From positions 1 to 54,732 of the forward strand of contig NZ_WJBG01000139.1 of NCBI RefSeq assembly GCF_009709555.1: DNA of 54,732 nucleotides. The letters are read 5' to 3'. Shown here one piece after another: positions 50,943 to 54,732 of this stretch. Position 1 is the first letter of the stretch. Each line of letters starts with the position of its first letter. The position numbers and the translations under genes were made by a program. The notes below the pieces were generated by a model. The model was not told the origin of the DNA, ran no database searches, and saw nothing but the letters and a program-made list of their open reading frames with translations. This DNA is from Streptomyces blattellae. GTDB taxonomy: Bacteria > Actinomycetota > Actinomycetes > Streptomycetales > Streptomycetaceae.

Positions 50943-52436
50943 TTATGGGCGCCAGTTTGCGAGTACGCCCTCGTAGAGCTCCGTGTCCGTGAGTTCCCTC
51001 GGGGTGGGGCCGGCGTGGAAGAAGGACGTGTTGCCGGTCTTCAGCTTGCGGAGGTAGTCGAAGGCCTTGTTGTCATGCTCGCCGAAGGCGACGAAGGCGA
51101 AGTGGATGTGCGGGTGGTTCTTCGCGGCGTCGGTGAGGGACTGGGTGGCGGGGGTCTTGGCGTCCGGGGCGCCGTCCGTCTGGAAGATCACGAAGGCGGG
51201 GGTCTTGGCACCCGACTTCTCGTAGTGGGTGACCACTTCTTCCACGGCCGCGTGGTAGCTCGTACGTCCCATGCGGCCCAGGGAGGCGTGCAGGTCGTCG
51301 ATCTTGGTGGCGTGGTCGGTGAGGGTGAGGTCGCCGGTGCCGTCCACTTCCGTGGAGAAGAACGTGACGTGGACGGTGGCGTCGGGGTCCAGGTGGGCGG
51401 CGAGGGCGAGGGTCTGGTCGCCGAGGGCCTGGGCTGAGCCGTCCTTGTAGTACGGGCGCATGGAGGCGGAGCGGTCGAGGACGAGGTAGACCTTGGCCTT
51501 GGCCGGGGCCTTGGTGCCGGTGAGGTTGTGGGCGGTGAGGGTTTCGCGGGCTGCGGTGTAGGCGGTGAGGAGGGTGGGGGGGACGGGCTGGGGGTGCGGT
51601 TCGGCCTCGGCTTCGCCTTCGGCCGGGTTGTTCCCACCCGCACCACCCGTGCCGGTTTCGTCGCCGGGTGCGGGTGGCCCCTGTGGGGCGTCCTCGCCGT
51701 CGGCGGCGAGCGGTTCGACTGGGGCGGCAGCCGCGGGCTCGGGTTCGGGTTCGGGCTCGCGCTGCTCCGTGACCGGCTCGTCCACGGTCGGCTCGGGGGC
51801 CTTGTCCTCGGGGGCCTTCTCCTCAGCGACCGGCTCGTCGATCACCGGCTCCTCAGTCACCGGCTCCGGCTCCACGACCGGCTCCGCCGCAGGCTCTTCG
51901 GCGACCGTCACCGGTTCCTCGGCGGTGGGCTTCTCAGCGGTCGGTTCCTCAGCCGTGGGTTCCTCAGCCGTCGGCTTCTCCACCGCCGGTTCCTCAGCCG
52001 TCGGCTCTTCGGCGACCGCCACTGGTTCCTCAGTCACCGGCTCTTCGACGACCGGCTCCTGGGCCTGCGGCTCCTGCGTCTCTGGCACCGGCTCTTCGGT
52101 GACCGTCACCCGCTCCTCCGTCACCGGCTCCTCAGGCGCTGTCGTCTCCGTCGACCTCGTCGGCTGGGGGACCGTGACGTTGTCGAAGGCGGCTGCGACC
52201 AGTTCGTGCTCTTCCTTTTCCGTTCTCTCGGCCTGCTCGGCCTGCTCGGCCTGCTCGGCCTGCTCGGCCACTCGCGGCTCCGGTACCTGCGCAGCGGCGG
52301 TCGGCTGGGGTTCGGGGGTGGACGGGGAAGGAACCGTCGGCTGTGACTCCGGCGAAGGTGTCGCGCCTTCTGCTTCGGCCGTGCGCCCCTTGCGCGACCG
52401 GCCGAACGCGTTCCGCAGGAGAGTGAGAATGCCCAT
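50943..52436 (-). CDS. VWA-domain protein with long Glu/Pro/Thr/Val-rich repeat region
   Basis: 497 residues. About 1-270 are low complexity: a Gln/Ala repeat ([17 protein letters not shown]), then many copies of EEPV/EEPT. The C-terminal 210 residues are a von Willebrand A domain with MIDAS motif DRSAS in [15 protein letters not shown], and an FQTDGAPD segment near the third metal loop. Similar VWA proteins are linked to tellurite/stress (Ter) systems. No signal peptide, so probably cytosolic. The repeat stretch is prone to length change. Confidence 0.88.
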   Translation of the reverse strand: MGILTLLRNAFGRSRKGRTAEAEGATPSPESQPTVPSPSTPEPQPTAAAQVPEPRVAEQAEQAEQAEQAERTEKEEHELVAAAFDNVTVPQPTRSTETTAPEEPVTEERVTVTEEPVPETQEPQAQEPVVEEPVTEEPVAVAEEPTAEEPAVEKPTAEEPTAEEPTAEKPTAEEPVTVAEEPAAEPVVEPEPVTEEPVIDEPVAEEKAPEDKAPEPTVDEPVTEQREPEPEPEPAAAAPVEPLAADGEDAPQGPPAPGDETGTGGAGGNNPAEGEAEAEPHPQPVPPTLLTAYTAARETLTAHNLTGTKAPAKAKVYLVLDRSASMRPYYKDGSAQALGDQTLALAAHLDPDATVHVTFFSTEVDGTGDLTLTDHATKIDDLHASLGRMGRTSYHAAVEEVVTHYEKSGAKTPAFVIFQTDGAPDAKTPATQSLTDAAKNHPHIHFAFVAFGEHDNKAFDYLRKLKTGNTSFFHAGPTPRELTDTELYEGVLANWRP

Positions 52437-52666
52437 GTGCGCAACCGTTCCTCATCAGTGCCCGGAAGTGAGTCTTGGCCACACATACTGACACTGCGCA
52501 CACCCCGAACGGCGTGGGGTGTGCTGGACCTCGCCGCGTTCCTGGTGCGGGCGAGTGGGTTCCTGCCTGAGCGGAGCCCTTCCCGACGGGATTCCTGATT
52601 TTGCGGGTCATCTGGCATGCGACAGCGAGCGCTATCCTGAACTGGCTCTTTACGCACGAACATGCC

Positions 52667-52690
52667 CACACCGCGGAATTCCGCGGTGTG
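52667..52690. promoter_or_regulatory. Perfect 24-bp palindrome upstream of a small secreted protein
   Basis: CACACCGCGGAA (52667-52678) is followed directly by its reverse complement (52679-52690). It ends 23 bp before the ATG at 52714, so it may be an operator or a hairpin in the leader. No loop is present, which favours DNA binding. Confidence 0.6.
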
Positions 52691-52713
52691 CACAAAGATT
52701 TGGGAGACGCGAG

Positions 52714-53019
52714 ATGAGTTCTGAGGCAGTGACCGGAACCAGGCGGCGGAGGCGGCTGGCCAGGGCCGTGGCGGTGAGCGGGATAGGTGCCGCGGTGCTC
52801 ACGGCCGTCATGGCCATACCCGCGCAGGCAGCCACGTGGACCATCAACGGACCCTATCGTTCGACATTTGCGGCTGCGGAGGCGGACCGTCCGGGCCTGG
52901 AAGCACAGTGCCGACAGCAGGACGGAAACGTGTATAACTCCAAGACACGGTGGCTCGGCCTCGAGGGCGGCGACCTGGTCTACTACGGGTACGTAGAGTG
53001 CCAGTCCAAGCGCGGCTAG
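52714..53019 (+). CDS. Small secreted protein
   Basis: 101 residues from ATG 52714 with TGGGAGA upstream. Basic N-terminus with RRRRRLARA, hydrophobic core (VAVSGIGAAVLTAVMAI) and PAQA-A cleavage, then a mature protein of about 60 residues with two cysteines (EAQCRQQDG and YVECQS) that can form one disulfide. Function is unknown. The stop TAG (53017-53019) is part of the CTAG target duplication of the neighbouring IS element, so the native 3' flank lies past the window. Confidence 0.8.
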   Translation: MSSEAVTGTRRRRRLARAVAVSGIGAAVLTAVMAIPAQAATWTINGPYRSTFAAAEADRPGLEAQCRQQDGNVYNSKTRWLGLEGGDLVYYGYVECQSKRG

Positions 53020-54728
53020 GAGCGTGTCTCAGTAACGGGCAACCCGCCTATGGTTCGTGATCATTGGTGCGGGATGATCACGGTATGCATGGTGGGGATG
53101 GGCTGTTCGAGGTCGAGCCGGTCGAGAAGAAGCGGCCGATGGGTCCTGCGGTGGCGGTGGACAAGACGTTCCGGGCGTTCGACCCGCATCAGGTCCTGCT
53201 GCTGCCGCCGTCGCTGGATGACTGGCTGCCCGAGGACCACCCGGCCCGGTTCGTCGCCGACCTGGTCGACGAGGTGCTCGACCTCGGACCGGTCCTGGCG
53301 GACTACACCGAAAAGCGCGGCTACCCGCCCTACGACCCCCGGCTGATGGTGCGGCTGCTGATCTACGGCTACACCACCGGGGTGCGCTCCTCCCGGGCGA
53401 TCGAGCGCCGCATGGCCGACGACGTCGCGTTCCGGTTCCTGGCCGCCGGCCAGGCCCCCGACTTCCGCTCGATCGCCCGGTTCCGCCGCCGCCACCTGGA
53501 CGCACTGGCCGGTCTGTTCACCCAGTCGCTGCACCTGGCCATGCGACTCGGCCTGGTCAAGATGGGCCGCGTCGCGCTGGACGGCACCAAGCTGGAGGCC
53601 AGTGCCTCCAAGCACAAGGCGATGAGCTACGGCCGCCTGGTCGACAAGGAAGAGCGGATCGAGGCCGAGATCGCCCAGCTGGAAGCGAAGGCCCAGGCAC
53701 TGCTGGCCGACGCGGAGGCCGCCGACGAAGCCGAGGACCAGGTCTTCGGCGTGGACGGCAAGGAGGTGGACCTGCCCGCCGAACTGGACCGGCGTGAAAA
53801 GCGCCTGGCGAAGCTGCAGGCCGCCCGCGCGCAGATCGAGGCCGAGGCCGCCGACAAGGCCCGCAAGCATGCCGAGGACAAGGAACGCCGCCGTCAGCAG
53901 CGCGCCGGCACCAGTGATGAGCAGGCCGTCACCGACGCCGGCGAGGCGACCGCCGCCAGGGCCCGGCCCAAGCCCAAGGCGCAGGCCAACTTCACCGATC
54001 CCGACTCGCGGATCATGAAGAACAGCGACGGCGCCTACATCCAGGCCTACAACGCGCAGGCCGTAGTCGACGAGGAACACCAGGTCATCACCGCCGCCGA
54101 CGTGACGTGCAACCCCTCGGACGCGCTGAACTACACCCTGATGCTTGACCAGTCCGCGGCGAACACCGGCGCCCACCCCAAGCAGGCGCTGGTCGACGCC
54201 GGATACTGCTCGGAAGCCAACCTCGAAGCCGCCAAGGACCGCCAACTGGCCTGCGGCACCGACACGTTCATGGCCACCGGCCGACTGGCCCACGACGAGC
54301 AGGTTCCGCCCGCTCCACGCGGACGCATCCCCAAGGACGCCACGCTGAAGGAGCGCATGGCCCGCAAGCTGCGGACCAAGCCCGGCCGGGCCGCCTACGC
54401 CCGCCGCAAGGCCATCGTCGAACCCGTCTTCGGACAGATCATGACCTGCCACAACGGCCGCCGGCTCCTCCTGCGCGGCGAAGACGGCGCCCGCGGCGAG
54501 TGGCGACTGCTTGCCGCCTGCCACAACCTCCGCAAGATCTTCCGCCACGCCGGACCGACCGGCCTCGCCGCCGCGGCCGACTGACCAACCGGGCCGCCCC
54601 GGCCACCGCGGGCCGAAATCCCGGCCCGACCGACCCGCCCGTCGGCCCCACAGGCGCTGACCGGACCACCGCGACCGATCCCGCCGATCACGACCTCCCG
54701 GCCAGTTGCCCGTTACTGAGACACGCTC
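53020..54728. mobile_element. Complete IS1182-family insertion sequence
   Basis: 1709 bp. Ends are perfect 24-bp inverted repeats: 53020-53043 (starting GAGCGTGTCTCAGTAACG) and 54705-54728. CTAG is directly repeated outside both ends (53016-53019 and 54729-54732), the target duplication. One transposase gene fills it. The complete, perfectly matched ends and duplication indicate a recent insertion. Confidence 0.93.
53085..54584 (+). CDS. IS1182-family transposase
   Basis: 499 residues from ATG 53085 (TTG 53064 would add seven). N-terminal DUF772 domain (about 20-110: DDWLPEDHPARFVADLVDE, TTGVRSSRAIERRMADDVAF, DFRSIARFRRRH). DDE catalytic fold after about 155: VALDGTKLEA (first D), a Glu/Ala/Lys-rich coiled insertion (about 190-290), KQALVDAGYCSEANL (second D), and the C-terminal IVEPVFGQIM (E). 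Full length and in frame, so probably active. Confidence 0.95.
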   Translation: MHGGDGLFEVEPVEKKRPMGPAVAVDKTFRAFDPHQVLLLPPSLDDWLPEDHPARFVADLVDEVLDLGPVLADYTEKRGYPPYDPRLMVRLLIYGYTTGVRSSRAIERRMADDVAFRFLAAGQAPDFRSIARFRRRHLDALAGLFTQSLHLAMRLGLVKMGRVALDGTKLEASASKHKAMSYGRLVDKEERIEAEIAQLEAKAQALLADAEAADEAEDQVFGVDGKEVDLPAELDRREKRLAKLQAARAQIEAEAADKARKHAEDKERRRQQRAGTSDEQAVTDAGEATAARARPKPKAQANFTDPDSRIMKNSDGAYIQAYNAQAVVDEEHQVITAADVTCNPSDALNYTLMLDQSAANTGAHPKQALVDAGYCSEANLEAAKDRQLACGTDTFMATGRLAHDEQVPPAPRGRIPKDATLKERMARKLRTKPGRAAYARRKAIVEPVFGQIMTCHNGRRLLLRGEDGARGEWRLLAACHNLRKIFRHAGPTGLAAAAD

Positions 54729-54732
54729 CTAG

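Noticed and set aside
52662..52724. Upstream ORF of 20 codons overlapping the secreted protein start
   Set aside because: No ribosome site. Its sequence is dictated by the 24-bp palindrome.

Overview
The window is chromosomal DNA from a Streptomyces species or a very close actinomycete. Coding sequence is strongly GC-biased at third codon positions, GTG and TTG starts are frequent, and several genes look leaderless. Typical families are present: two Ser/Thr kinases (one with a PASTA domain), Bpa, WhiJ/AbaA-type regulator sets with DUF397 partners, and an SpoIIE-type phosphatase. From memory, the order oxidoreductase - bpa - two kinases - bkd operon - carboxypeptidases - GntR - acyl-CoA dehydrogenase - pirin (phiC31 attB) - aspS - metS matches S. 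coelicolor around SCO3823 to SCO3792. No alignment was run.

Layout. (1) 1-~2900: what looks like the end of an integrated element, with a DUF6879/XRE-DUF5753 set and a DUF7848 gene. It joins the chromosome inside a quinone oxidoreductase gene at a junction marked by a 13-codon insertion and an abrupt change in codon use. (2) ~2900-20467, core: membrane protein, bpa, two divergent kinases, phosphotransferase, bkdABC, two tandem D-Ala-D-Ala carboxypeptidases, GntR/MFS pair, maleylpyruvate isomerase-like protein, nitrilase, LURP-like protein. (3) 20464-25653, accessory: remnants of two genes, a WhiJ-type trio whose repressor has lost part of its HTH, then a three-gene operon (DUF262 protein, DUF3696-type AAA ATPase, unknown protein). 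This operon is the best candidate here for an undescribed, probably anti-phage, system. (4) 25678-38402: DUF6458, M18 aminopeptidase, a lipoprotein/MacAB-like exporter operon, an I36-like secreted protein, a sigma/anti-sigma pair, acyl-CoA dehydrogenase, SseB-like protein, and the pirin gene carrying a diverged phiC31 attB. (5) 38472-46975: BRO-N antirepressor-like phage gene, AI-2E-type permease, SpoIIE phosphatase, aspS, FG-GAP protein, hypothetical. (6) 47100-49096: a decayed zone with pieces of an HTH protein, a Uma2 protein, a PLD protein, an ATPase and a DUF397 gene, plus a structured twin-hairpin region beside a 37-codon ORF. (7) 49104-54732: metS, VWA protein, small secreted protein, and a complete IS1182-family element with 24-bp inverted repeats and CTAG target duplications, ending exactly at the window edge.

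How the genes work together. BkdABC with the missing E3 makes branched acyl-CoA starters for fatty acids and polyketides. The kinases and Bpa are signalling and proteasome factors. The carboxypeptidases trim peptidoglycan. The lipoprotein/fusion protein/ATPase/permease operon is an envelope efflux or stress system. aspS and metS are housekeeping. The accessory parts cluster in four places (1-2.9 kb, 20.5-25.7 kb, 38.5-39.4 kb, 47.1-49.1 kb) between conserved genes, as expected for recurrent insertion sites.
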